Below are positions 37,772 through 50,940 of a DNA stretch of 64,000 nt, in pieces. The stretch spans positions 19,158,001 to 19,222,000 of the forward strand of contig NW_027480423.1 in NCBI RefSeq assembly GCF_051401765.1, given 5' to 3'. The translations under genes were made by a program, and so were the position numbers. The DNA is from Calliopsis andreniformis (taxonomy: Eukaryota; Arthropoda; Insecta; Hymenoptera; Andrenidae). Numbering within the stretch: position 1 is the first letter of the stretch; every line of letters starts with the position of its first letter. Below the pieces are notes generated by a model. It was not told the DNA's origin. It did not search any database and saw only the letters and a program-made list of their open reading frames with translations.

Positions 37772-38504
37772 AACCTAGGCTTCACTCTGTGGCGTTGCTC
37801 CACCAGATCGAATTGTTAGGGACTAAGAAGTCATCGCCAGAAGCATAAAATACAATAAAAATACAACCGTTCTTCCATCGTATAAAACGAATAATTGCAA
37901 CCAGTGTGAAGGTAATGGTCTTTTCTACGTTCCGGGCAACCTAGGCTTCAATCTAGGTCGTTGTTCCACCAGATCGAATAGTTAGGGCATTAGAAGTCAA
38001 CGCCCGAAGCATAAAATACAATAAAGATACAACAGTTTTTCAATCGAATAACAGGAGTAATTGCAACCAGTGTGAAAGGGATGGTCATTTCTACTTTCCG
38101 GGCAACCTAGGCTTCACTCTATGGCGTTGTGCCTCCATATCGAACTGTTAGGGCCTTTGAAGTGAACGCCAGAAATATAAAATACAAAACAAATACAACA
38201 GTTTTTCCATCGTATAAAACGAATAATTGCAGACAGTGTGTAGGTTATGGTCATTTCTATTTTCCGGGCAACCTAGGCTTCACTATAGGGCGTTGCTCCA
38301 CCACATCGAATAGCTACGGCCTTAGAAGCCAACGTCAGAAGCATAAAATGCAATATAAATACAACAGCTTTTCCAGCGTATAAATTGAATAATTGCAAAC
38401 AGTGTGAAAGTAACGTTCATTTCTACGTTCCGGGCAACTTGGGCTTGACTCTAGGGCGTTGCTCCACCAGATCGAATAGTCAGGGCTTTAGAAGTCAGCG
38501 CCGC

Positions 38505-38940
38505 AAGCATAAAATACAATATAAATACAACAACTTTCCCATCGTATAAAATGAATAATTGCAAACAGTGTGAAAGTAATGGTCACGTCTACATTCCGTG
38601 CAACCTAGACTCCACTCTAGGGCGTTGCTCCACCAGATCGAATTGTTAGGGCCTAAGAAGTCAACGCCAGAAGCATAAAATACAATAAAATGCAACGGTT
38701 TTTCCATCGTATAAAACGAATAATTGCAACCAGTGTGAAGGTAATGGTCTTTCTACGTTCCGGGCAAACTAGGCTTCAATCTAGGTCGTTGTTCCACCAG
38801 ATCGAACATTTAGGGCCTAAGAAGTCAACGCAAGAAGCATAAAATACAATATAAATACGACAGTTTGTCCATCGTATAAAACGAATAATTGCATCCAGTG
38901 TGAAAGTAATGGCCATTTCTACGTTCCGGGCAACCTAGGC
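38505..38940 (+). repeat. Segment repeated at 40490-40930
   Basis: The shared variants are CAACAACTTT, AAAATGAATAATTGCAAAC, CCGTGCAACCTAG, CGAATTGTTAGG, CAACGGTTTTTCC and the GGTCGTTGTTCC or GCTGCTCC monomer, about 1988 bp apart (12 monomers less 4). The copy at 40490 lies inside the 39-monomer unit and so appears a third time at about 46964. This places the origin of the unit's left end in the divergent zone. Confidence 0.78.
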
Positions 38941-40246
38941 TTCTATATAGGGAGTTGTTCCACCAGACCGCATAGCTACGGAGTTAGAAGTCAACGCCAG
39001 AAGCATAAAATACAATATAAATACAACAACTTTTCCATCGTATAAAATGGATAATTGCAAACAGTGTGAAAGTAATGGTCACTTCTACGTTCCGTGCAAC
39101 TAGGGTCCACTCTAGGGCGTTGCTCCACCAGATCGGACATTTAAGGCCCAAGAAGACAGCGCAAGAAGCAGAAAATACAATATAAATACAACAGTTTGTC
39201 CACCGTATAAAACGAATAATTGCATCCAGTGTGAAAGTAATGGCCATTTCTACGTTCCGGGCAACCTAGTCTTCACTCTAGGACGTTGCTCCACCGGATG
39301 GAATAGTTAGGGCCCAAGAAGTCAACGCCAGAAGCATAAAATACACAGAAAATACAACAGTTTTTCCATCGTATAACAGGAGTAATTGCAACCAGTGTGA
39401 AAGGGATGGTCATTTCTACGTTCTGGGCAACCTAGGCTTCACTCTATGGCGGTGTGCCACCAGGTCGAATTGTTAGGGCCTTTGAAGTCAACGCCAGAAA
39501 TATAAAATACAAAACGAATACAACAGTTTTTCCATCGTATAAAACGAATAATTGCAACCAGTGTGAAAGTTAAGGTCATTTCTACGTTCCGGGCAAGCTA
39601 GGCTTCACTATAGGGCGTTGCTCCACCACATCGAATAGTTAGGGCCTTAGAAGTCAACGCCCGAAGCATAAAGTACAATAAAGATACAACAGTTTTTCAA
39701 TCGCATAACAGGAGTAATTGCAGCCAGCGCGAAGGTTATGGCCATTTCTGCGTTCCAGGCAATCTAGGCTTCACTCTATGGCATTGTGCCACCAGATCGA
39801 ATTGTTAGGACCTTTGAAGTCAACGCCAGATATATAAAATACAAAACAAATACAAGAGTCTTCCATCGTATAACAGGAGTAATTGCAACCAGTGTGAAAG
39901 GGATGGTCATTTCTACGTTCCGGGCAACCTAGGCCTCAATATAGGGAGTTGTTCCACCAGACCGAATAGCTACGGAGTTAGAAGTCAACGCCAGAAGCAT
40001 AAAATACAATATAAATGCAACAGCTTTTCCAGCGTTCAAATTGAATAATTGCAAACAGTGTGTAAGTAACGTTCATTTCTACGTTCCGGACAACTTAGGC
40101 TTGACTCTAGGGCGTTGTCCCACCAGATCGAATAGTTAAGGCTTTAGAAGTCAGCGCCGGAAGCATAAAATACAATATAGATACAATAGTTTTTCCATCC
40201 TATAAAACGAATAATTGCATCCAATGTGAAAGTAATGGCCATTTCT

Positions 40247-43200
40247 ACGTTCCGGGCAACCTAGGCTTGACTCTAGGGCGTTGCTCCACCAGATCGAATA
40301 GTTAGGGCCTTAGAAGTCAGCGCCCGAAGCATAAAATACAATAAAGATACAACAGATTTTCAATCGTATAACAGGAGTAATTGCAGCCAGCCTGAAGGTT
40401 ATGGTCATTTCTACGTTCCGGGCAACCTAGGCCTCAATATAGGGAGTTGTTCCTCCAGACCGAATAGCTACGGAGTTAGAAGTCAACGCCAGAAGCATAA
40501 AATACAATATAAATACAACAACTTTTCCATCGTATAAAATGAATAATTGCAAACAGTGTGAAAGTAATGGTCACTTCTACGTCCCGTGCAACCTAGGCTC
40601 CACTCTAGGGCGTTGCTCCACCAGATCGAATTGTTAGGGCCTAAGAAGTCAAAGCCAGAAGCATAAAACACAATAAAAATACAACGGTTTTTCCATCGTA
40701 TAAAACGAATAATTGCAACCAGTGTGAAGGTAATGGTCTTTTCTACGTTCCAGGCAACCTAGGCTTCAATCTAGGTCGCTGCTCCACCAGATCGGACATT
40801 TAGGTCCTAAGAAGTCAGCGCAAGAAGCATAAAATACAATATAAATACAACAGTTTGTTCACCGTATAAAACGAATAATTGCATCCAGTGTGAAAGTAAT
40901 GGCCATTTCTACGTTCCGGGCAACCTAGGCTTCACCCTATGGCGTTGTGCCACCAGGTCGAATTGTTAGGGCCTTTGAAGTCAACGCCAGAAATATAAAG
41001 CACAAAACAAATACAACAGCTTTTCCATCGTATAAAACGAATAATTGCAACCAGTGTGAAGGTAATGGTCTTTTCTACGTTCCGGACAACCTAGGCTTCA
41101 ATCTAGGTCGTTGTTCGACCAGATCGAACATTTAGGGCCTAAGAAGTCAACGCAAGAGGCATAAAATACAATATAAATACGACAGTTTGTCCATCGTATA
41201 AAACGAATAATTGCATCCAGTGTGAAAGTAATGGCCATTTCTACGTTCCGGGCAACCTAGGCTTCACTCTAGGACGTTGCTCCACCGGATCGAACAGTTA
41301 GGGCTTTAGAAGTCAACGCCAGAAGCATATAATACAATATAAATACAACAGATATTTCCATCGTATAAAACGAATATTAGCAACCAGTGTGAAAGTTATG
41401 GTCAATTCTACGTTCCGGGCAACTTAGGCTTCACTCTAGGGCGTTGCACCACCAGATCGAATAGTTAGGGCCTAAGAAGTCAACGCCAGCAGCATAAAAT
41501 ATAATAAAAATACAACAGTTTTTCCATTGTATAAAACGAATGATTGCCACCAGTGTGAAAGTTATGATCGTTTCTACGTTCTGGGCAACCTAGGCTTGAC
41601 TCTTTGGCGTTGCTCCACCAGATCGAGTATTTAGCCCCTCAGAATTCAACGTCCGAGGCATAAAATACAAAATAAATAGAACAGTTTTTCCATTGTATAA
41701 ACCGAATTATTGCAACCAGTGTGAAAGTAATGGTTACTTCTACCTTCCGTGCAACCTAGGCTCCACTCTAGGGCGTTGCTCCACCAGATCGAATAGTTAG
41801 GGCCTTAGAAGTCAACGCACAAAGCATAAAATACAATAAAGATACAACAGTTTTTCAATCGCATAACAGGAGTAATTGCAGCCAGCGTGAAGGTTATGGT
41901 CATTTCTACGTTCCGGGCAATCTAGGTTTCACTCTAGGGCGTTGCTCCACCAGATCGAATACCTAGGGACTTAGAAGTCAACGCCAGAAGCATAAAATAC
42001 AACAAAAGCACAACAGTTTTTCATCGTCTAACGAGAATAATTGCAAGCAGCGTGAAAGTAATGGTCACTTCTACCTTCCGTGCAACCTAGGCTCCACTCT
42101 AGGGCGTTGCTCCACTTGATGAAATAGTTAGGGCCTTAGAAGTCAACGCACGACGCATAGAATACAATAAAGATACAACAGTTTTTCCATCGTATACATC
42201 GAATAATTCGAACCATTGTGAATGTGATAGTCGTTTCTACGTTCCGGGCAACATTGGCCTCAATCTAGGTCGTTGTTCCACCAGACCGAATGGTTAGGGC
42301 CTAAGACGTCAACGCCAGAGGCATAAAATACAATATAAATACAACAGTTTTTCCATCGTACAAAACAAATAATTGCAACCAGTGTGAAAGTTATATTCAT
42401 TTCTACGTTCCGGGCAACTTAGGCCTCACCCTAGGCCGTTGTTCCACCAGATCGAATAGTTAGGGCCTAAGAAGTGAACGCCAGAAGCATAAAATGCAAT
42501 AAAAATACAACAGTTTTTCCATCGTATAGCAGGAATAATTTGCAACCAGTGTGATAGTAGTGGTCATTTCTGCGTTCCGGGCAACCCAGGTTTCACTCCA
42601 GGGCGTTGCTCCGCCAGATCGAATAGTTACGGCCTAAGAAGTGAACGCCAGAAGCGTAAAATACAATATAAATACAACAGTTTTTCCATCGTATAAACCG
42701 AATAATTGCAACCAGTATGCTACTTATGGTCATTTCTACGTTCCGGGCAACCCAGGCTTCACTGTATGGCGTTCTTCCACCACATCGAATAGCTACGGCC
42801 TCAGAAGTCAACGCCTGAAGTATAAAATACAATAAAAATACAACAGTCTTTCCATTCTATAACAGGAATAATTGCAACCCGTGTGAGAGTGATGGTCATT
42901 TCTACGTTCGAGGCAACCTAGGCTTCACTCTAGCGCGTTGTTCCACAAGATCGAATAGTTAGGGCCTAAGAAGTCAACGCCAGAAGCATAAAATACGGTA
43001 TAAATACAACAGCCTTTCCATCGTATAAAACGAATAATTGCAACCAGTGTGAAAGTTATGGTCATTTCTACGTTCCGGGCAACCTAGGCTTCACCCTAGG
43101 GCGTTGTTCCACCAGATCGAATAGTTAGGGCCTAAGAAGTGAACGCCAGAAGCATAAAATACAATATAAATACAACAGTTTTTCCATCATATAAAACGAG

Positions 43201-46200
43201 TAATTGCAACCAGTATGAAAGTTCTGGTCATTTCTACTTTCCGGGCAACCTAGGCTACACCCTAGGGCGTTGCTCCAACAGATTGAATTGTTAGGGCCTT
43301 ACAAGTCAACGCCCTAAGCATAAAATGCAATATAAATACAACAGTTTTACCATCGTATAAAACGAATAATTGCTACCGGTGTGAAAGTTATGGTCATTTC
43401 TACGTTCCGGGCAACCTAGGCATCACCCTAGGGCGTTGTTCCACCAGATGGAATTGTTAGGGCATAAGAAGTCAACGCCAGAAGCATAAAATACAATATA
43501 AATACAACAGCTTTTACATCATATAAAACGAGTAATTGCAACCAATATGAAAGTTCTGTTCATTTCTACTTTCCGGGCAACCTAGGCTACACCCTAGGGC
43601 GTTGCTCCAACAGATTGAGTAGTTAGGGCCTTAGAAGTCAATGCCCGAAGCATAAAATGCAATAAAAATACAACAGTCTTTCCATCATATAACCGGAATG
43701 ATTGCAACCAGTTTGAAAGTGATGGTCATTTCTACGTTCCGGGCAACCTCGGCTTCACTCTAGGGCGTTGCTCCACCAGATTCAATAGTTAGTGCCTTAG
43801 AAGTCAACGCCAGAAGCATAAAATACAATATCAATACAACAGTTTTTCCATCGTATAAAACGAATAATTGAAACCAGTGTAAAAGTAATGGTCATTTCTA
43901 CGTGCCGGCAACCTAGGCTTCACCCTAGGGCGCTGCTCCACCAGATCGAATAGATAGTGCCCTAAAAGTCAACGCCAGAAGCATAAAATACAATATAAGT
44001 AAAACAGTTTTTCCATCGTATAAAACGAATAATTGCAAACAGTATGAAAGTTATGGTTATTTCTACTTTCCGGGCAACCTAGGCTTCACCCTGGGACGTT
44101 GTTCCAACAGATTGAATAGTTAGGGCCTTAGAAGTCAACGCCCGAAGCATGAAATACAAAATAAATAGAACAGTTTTTCCATCGTATAAAACGAATAATT
44201 GCTACCGATGTGAAAGTTATGGTCATTTCTACGTTTCGGGCAACCTAGGCATCACCCTATGGTGTTGTTCCACCAGATGGAATAGTTAGGGCATAAGAAG
44301 TCAACGCCAGAAGCATAAAATACGGTATAAATACAACAGGTTTTCCATCGTATAAAACGAATAATTGCAGCCAGTGTGAAAGTTATAGTCATTTCTACTT
44401 TCCGGGCAACCTAGGCTTCACCCTAGTTCGTTGCTCCAGCAGATTGAATAGTTAGGGCCTTAGAAGTCAATGCCCGAAGCATAAAATGCAATAAAGATAC
44501 AACAGTTCTTCCGTCATATAGCCGGAATAATTGCAACCAGTTTGACAGTGATGGTCATTTCTACGTTCCGGGCAACCTAGGCTTCACTCTAGGGCGTTGC
44601 TCCACCAGATCGAATAGTTAGGGCCTTAGAAGTCTACTCCAGAAGCATAAAATACAATAAAGATGCAACAGCTTTTCCATCGTATAAAACGAATAATTTC
44701 AACCAGTGTGAATGTTATGGTCATTTCTACATTCCGAGCAACCTAGGCTTCATTCTAGGGCGTTCACCCAACAGATTGAATAGTTAGGGCCTTAGAAGTC
44801 AACGCCCGAAGCATAAAATACAATATAAATACAACAGTTTTTCCATCGTATAAAACAATTAATTGCAACCAGTATGAGTGTTATGGTCATTTCTACTTTC
44901 CGGCAACCTAGTCTTCACCCTAGGGCGTTGCTCCAACAGATCGAAGAGTTAGGTCCTTAGAAGTCAACGGCCGAAGCACAAAATACAAAATAAATAGAAC
45001 TGTTTTTCCATCGTATAAAACGAATAATTGCTACCGGTGTGAAAGTTATTTCCATTTCATCGTTCTGGGCAACCTAGGCTTCTCTCTAGGGCGTTGCACC
45101 ACCAGATCAAACAGTTAGGGCCTTAGAAGTCAACGCCCAAAGCATAAAATACAAAATTAATAGAACAGTTTTTCCATCGTATAAAACGAATAATGGCTTC
45201 CAGTGTAAAAGTTATGGTCATTTCTACGTTCCGGGCAACCTAGGCTTCTCCCTAGGGCGTTGTTCCACCAGATCGAATAGTTAGGGCCTAAGAAGTGAAC
45301 GCCAGAAGCATAAAATACAATATAAATACAACAGTTTTTCCATCATATAAAACGAGTAATTGCAACCAGTATGAAAGTTGTGGTCATTTCTACTTTCCGG
45401 GCAACCTAGGCTACACCCTAGGGCGTTGCTTCAACAGATTGAATAGTTAGGGCCTTAGAAGTCAATGCCCGAAGCATAAAATGCAATAAAGATGCATCAG
45501 TTTTTCCATCGTATAACAGGGGTCACTGCAAACAGTGTGAAGGTACTGGTCATTTCTACGTTCCGGGTAACCTAGGCTTCACTCTAGGGCGTTGTTCCAC
45601 CAGATCGAACAGCTAGGGCCTAAGAAGGCAACGCCAGAAGCATAAAACACAATATAAATATATCAGTTTCACCATCGTATAAAACGAATAATAGCGACCA
45701 GTGTGAAAGTTATGGTCATTTCTACGTTCCCGGCAACCTAGGCTTCACACCAGGGCGTTGTTCCACCAGATCGAATAGTTAGTGCCTAAGAAGTGAACGC
45801 CAGCAGCATAAAATACAATATAAATACAACAGTTTTTCCATCATATAAAACGAATAATTGCAACCAGTATGAAAGTTATGATCATTTCTACGTTCCGGGC
45901 AACCTAGGCTACACCCTAGGGCGTTGTTCCAACAGATTGAATAATTAGGGCCTTAGAAGTCAATGCCCGAAGCACAATATGCAATAAAAATACAACAGTT
46001 TTTCCATCATATAACAGGAGTAATTGCAAACAGTTTGAAAGTGATGGTCATTTCTACGTTCCGGGCAACCTCGGCTTGACTCTAGTGCGTTGCTCCACCA
46101 GATCGAATAGTTAGTGCCTTAGAAGTCAACGCCAGAAGCATAAAATACAATATAAATACAACAGATTTTCCATCGTATAAAACGAGTAATTGCAACCAGT

Positions 46201-46720
46201 ATGAAAGTTAATGTCATTTCAACTTTCCGGGCAACCTAGGCTTCTGCCTAGGGCGTTGCTCCAACAGATTGAATAGTTAGGGCCTTCGAAGTCATCGGCG
46301 GAAGCATAAAATGCAATAAAAATACAACAGTTTTTCCATCGTATAAAAGGATTAATTGCAACCAGTTTTGAAAGTGTTGGTCATTTCTATGTTCCGGGCA
46401 ACCTAGGCTTCACTCTAGGGCATTGCTCCACCAGATCGAATAGTTTGTGCCTTAGAACTCAACGCCAGAAGCATTAAATACAATATAAATATAACAGTTT
46501 TTCCATCGTATAAAACGAATAATTTCAACCAGTGTGAATGTTATGGTCATTTTTACATTCCGAGCAACCTAGGCTTCACTCTAGGGCGTTGATACACCAG
46601 ATAGAATAGTTAGGGCCTTAGAAGTCAACGCCAGAAGCATAAAATTCAATAAAGATGCATCAGTTTTTCCATCGTATAACAGGGGTCACTGCAAACAGTG
46701 TGAAAGTACTGGTCATTTCC
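40247..46720 (+). repeat. 39-monomer higher-order unit, copy 1 (6474 bp)
   Basis: From ACGTTCCGGGCAACC at 40247 the sequence recurs at 46721 with a constant offset of 6474 bp, exactly 39 x 166. The homology starts at the very base where the first unit ends, so the two are in direct tandem. Comparing by eye over the shared 4.2 kb, I noted about six substitutions (for example 40867 T against 47341 A). That means well over 99% identity. Monomers inside the unit differ strongly from each other, which is the hallmark of a higher-order repeat. Confidence 0.9.
40861..40875 (-). other. Best CENP-B-box-like site on reverse strand
   Basis: On the minus strand the bases read TTCGTTTTATACGGT. Compared with the nine essential bases of the mammalian CENP-B box (TTCG, four free, A, two free, CGGG), eight agree and only the last G is missing. 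A second such site is at 39202-39216 and a close one (TTCGTCTTATACGGT) at 36049-36063. Ordinary class A monomers have TTCGTTTTATACGAT, seven of nine, at positions 37-51. The similarity could be chance. CENP-B itself is known from mammals, with related pogo-type proteins elsewhere, and nothing here shows binding. Confidence 0.3.
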
Positions 46721-49700
46721 ACGTTCCGGGCAACCTAGGCTTGACTCTAGGGCGTTGCTCCACCAGATCGAATAGTTAGGGCCTTAGAAGTCAGCGCCCG
46801 AAGCATAAAATACAATAAAGATACAACAGATTTTCAATCGTATAACAGGAGTAATTGCAGCCAGCCTGAAGGTTATGGTCATTTCTACGTTCCGGGCAAC
46901 CTAGGCCTCAATATAGGGAGTTGTTCCTCCAGACCGAATAGCTACGGAGTTAGAAGTCAACGCCAGAAGCATAAAATACAATATAAATACAACAACTTTT
47001 CCATCGTATAAAATGAATAATTGCAAACAGTGTGAAAGTAATGGTCACTTCTACGTCCCGTGCAACCTAGGCTCCACTCTAGGGCGTTGCTCCACCAGAT
47101 CGAATTGTTAGGGCCTAAGAAGTCAAAGCCAGAAGCATAAAACACAATAAAAATACAACGGTTTTTCCATCGTATAAAACGAATAATTGCAACCAGTGTG
47201 AAGGTAATGGTCTTTTCTACGTTCCAGGCAACCTAGGCTTCAATCTAGGTCGCTGCTCCACCAGATCGGACATTTAGGTCCTAAGAAGTCAGCGCAAGAA
47301 GCATAAAATACAATATAAATACAACAGTTTGTTCACCGTAAAAAACGAATAATTGCATCCAGTGTGAAAGTAATGGCCATTTCTACGTTCCGGGCAACCT
47401 AGGCTTCACCCTATGGCGTTGTGGCACCAGGTCGAATTGTTAGGGCCTTTGAAGTCAACGCCAGAAATATAAAGCACAAAACAAATACAACAGCTTTTCC
47501 ATCGTATAAAACGAATAATTGCAACCAGTGTGAAGGTAATGGTCTTTTCTACGTTCCGGACAACCTAGGCTTCAATCTAGGTCGTTGTTCGACCAGATCG
47601 AACATTTAGGGCCTAAGAAGTCAACGCAAGAGGCATAAAATACAATATAAATACGACAGTTTGTCCATCGTATAAAACGAATAATTGCATCCAGTGTGAA
47701 AGTAATGGCCATTTCTACGTTCCGGGCAACCTAGGCTTCACTCTAGGACGTTGCTCCACCGGATCGAACAGTTAGGGCTTTAGAAGTCAACGACAGAAGC
47801 ATATAATACAATATAAATACAACAGATATTTCCATCGTATAAAACGAATATTAGCAACCAGTGTGAAAGTTATGGTCAATTCTACGTTCCGGGCAACTTA
47901 GGCTTCACTCTAGGGCGTTGCACCACCAGATCGAATAGTTAGGGCCTAAGAAGTCAACGCCAGCAGCATAAAATATAATAAAAATACAACAGTTTTTCCA
48001 TTGTATAAAACGAATGATTGCCACCAGTGTGAAAGTTATGATCGTTTCTACGTTCTGGGCAACCTAGGCTTGACTCTTTGGCGTTGCTCCACCAGATCGA
48101 GTATTTAGCCCCTCAGAATTCAACGTCCGAGGCATAAAATACAAAATAAATAGAACAGTTTTTCCATTGTATAAACCGAATTATTGCAACCAGTGTGAAA
48201 GTAATGGTTACTTCTACCTTCCGTGCAACCTAGGCTCCACTCTAGGGCGTTGCTCCACCAGATCGAATAGTTAGGGCCTTAGAAGTCAACGCACAAAGCA
48301 TAAAATACAATAAAGATACAACAGTTTTTCAATCGCATAACAGGAGTAATTGCAGCCAGCGTGAAGGTTATGGTCATTTCTACGTTCCGGGCAATCTAGG
48401 TTTCACTCTAGGGCGTTGCTCCACCAGATCGAATACCTAGGGACTTAGAAGTCAACGCCAGAAGCATAAAATACAACAAAAGCACAACAGTTTTTCATCG
48501 TCTAACGAGAATAATTGCAAGCAGCGTGAAAGTAATGGTCACTTCTACCTTCCGTGCAACCTAGGCCCCACTCTAGGGCGTTGCTCCACTTGATGAAATA
48601 GTTAGGGCCTTAGAAGTCAACGCACGACGCATAGAATACAATAAAGATACAACAGTTTTTCCATCGTATAGATCGAATAATTCGAACCATTGTGAATGTG
48701 ATAGTCGTTTCTACGTTCCGGGCAACATTGGCCTCAATCTAGGTCGTTGTTCCACCAGACCGAATGGTTAGGGCCTAAGACGTCAACGCCAGAGGCATAA
48801 AATACAATATAAATACAACAGTTTTTCCATCGTACAAAACAAATAATTGCAACCAGTGTGAAAGTTATATTCATTTCTACGTTCCGGGCAACTTAGGCCT
48901 CACCCTAGGCCGTTGTTCCACCAGATCGAATAGTTAGGGCCTAAGAAGTGAACGCCAGAAGCATAAAATGCAATAAAAATACAACAGTTTTTCCATCGTA
49001 TAGCAGGAATAATTTGCAACCAGTGTGATAGTAGTGGTCATTTCTGCGTTCCGGGCAACCCAGGTTTCACTCCAGGGCGTTGCTCCGCCAGATCGAATAG
49101 TTACGGCCTAAGAAGTGAACGCCAGAAGCGTAAAATACAATATAAATACAACAGTTTTTCCATCGTATAAACCGAATAATTGCAACCAGTATGCTACTTA
49201 TGGTCATTTCTACGTTCCGGGCAACCCAGGCTTCACTGTATGGCGTTCTTCCACCACATCGAATAGCTACGGCCTCAGAAGTCAACGCCTGAAGTATAAA
49301 ATACAATAAAAATACAACAGTCTTTCCATTCTATAACAGGAATAATTGCAACCCGTGTGAGAGTGATGGTCATTTCTACGTTCGAGGCAACCTAGGCTTC
49401 ACTCTAGCGCGTTGTTCCACAAGATCGAATAGTTAGGGCCTAAGAAGTCAACGCCAGAAGCATAAAATACGGTATAAATACAACAGCCTTTCCATCGTAT
49501 AAAACGAATAATTGCAACCAGTGTGAAAGTTATGGTCATTTCTACGTTCCGGGCAACCTAGGCTTCACCCTAGGGCGTTGTTCCACCAGATCGAATAGTT
49601 AGGGCCTAAGAAGTGAACGCCAGAAGCATAAAATACAATATAAATACAACAGTTTTTCCATCATATAAAACGAGTAATTGCAACCAGTATGAAAGTTCTG

Positions 49701-50940
49701 GTCATTTCTACTTTCCGGGCAACCTAGGCTACACCCTAGGGCGTTGCTCCAACAGATTGAATTGTTAGGGCCTTACAAGTCAACGCCCTAAGCATAAAAT
49801 GCAATATAAATACAACAGTTTTACCATCGTATAAAACGAATAATTGCTACCGGTGTGAAAGTTATGGTCATTTCTACGTTCCGGGCAACCTAGGCATCAC
49901 CCTAGGGCGTTGTTCCACCAGATGGAATTGTTAGGGCATAAGAAGTCAACGCCAGAAGCATAAAATACAATATAAATACAACAGCTTTTACATCATATAA
50001 AACGAGTAATTGCAACCAATATGAAAGTTCTGTTCATTTCTACTTTCCGGGCAACCTAGGCTACACCCTAGGGCGTTGCTCCAACAGATTGAGTAGTTAG
50101 GGCCTTAGAAGTCAATGCCCGAAGCATAAAATGCAATAAAAATACAACAGTCTTTCCATCATATAACCGGAATGATTGCAACCAGTTTGAAAGTGATGGT
50201 CATTTCTACGTTCCGGGCAACCTCGGCTTCACTCTAGGGCGTTGCTCCACCAGATTCAATAGTTAGTGCCTTAGATGTCAACGCCAGAAGCATAAAATAC
50301 AATATCAATACAACAGTTTTTCCATCGTATAAAACGAATAATTGAAACCAGTGTAAAAGTAATGGTCATTTCTACGTGCCGGCAACCTAGGCTTCACCCT
50401 AGGGCGCTGCTCCACCAGATCGAATAGATAGTGCCCTAAAAGTCAACGCCAGAAGCATAAAATACAATATAAGTAAAACAGTTTTTCCATCGTATAAAAC
50501 GAATAATTGCAAACAGTATGAAAGTTATGGTTATTTCTACTTTCCGGGCAACCTAGGCTTCACCCTGGGACGTTGTTCCAACAGATTGAATAGTTAGGGC
50601 CTTAGAAGTCAACGCCCGAAGCATGAAATACAAAATAAATAGAACAGTTTTTCCATCGTATAAAACGAATAATTGCTACCGATGTGAAAGTTATGGTCAT
50701 TTCTACGTTTCGGGCAACCTAGGCATCACCCTATGGTGTTGTTCCACCAGATGGAATAGTTAGGGCATAAGAAGTCAACGCCAGAAGCATAAAATACGGT
50801 ATAAATACAACAGGTTTTCCATCGTATAAAACGAATAATTGCAGCCAGTGTGAAAGTTATAGTCATTTCTACTTTCCGGGCAACCTAGGCTTCACCCTAG
50901 TTCGTTGCTCCAGCAGATTGAATAGTTAGGGCCTTAGAAG
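46721..50940 (+). repeat. 39-monomer unit, copy 2 (truncated, 4.2 kb)
   Basis: This copy follows copy 1 exactly from 40247 to 44466. Then, at AGAAGTCAA, it leaves that order: copy 1 has TGCCCGAAGCATAAAATGCAA and this copy has CGCCCGAAGC followed by a class C unit. The series of copy 1 resumes at 52096 (matching 44461), so seven extra monomers (50941-52095) are inserted relative to copy 1. Confidence 0.9.

Larger units (their letters stand above)
28791..40246 (+). repeat. Divergent, mostly monomeric satellite zone
   Basis: From about 28790 nearly every monomer carries private substitutions, for example GGTCCATAG, CCACTAACAT, TTCCACCATATGG, TTCGGGCAACG and AAACAGTGTG. No extended series from the young zone returns. 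Monomer length is still about 166 bp and orientation is unchanged, although 1-base gains and losses are commoner. Small local duplications exist and are listed separately. Ordinary array models place such diverged units away from the active homogenising part, but here homogenised sequence lies on both sides. Confidence 0.8.
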
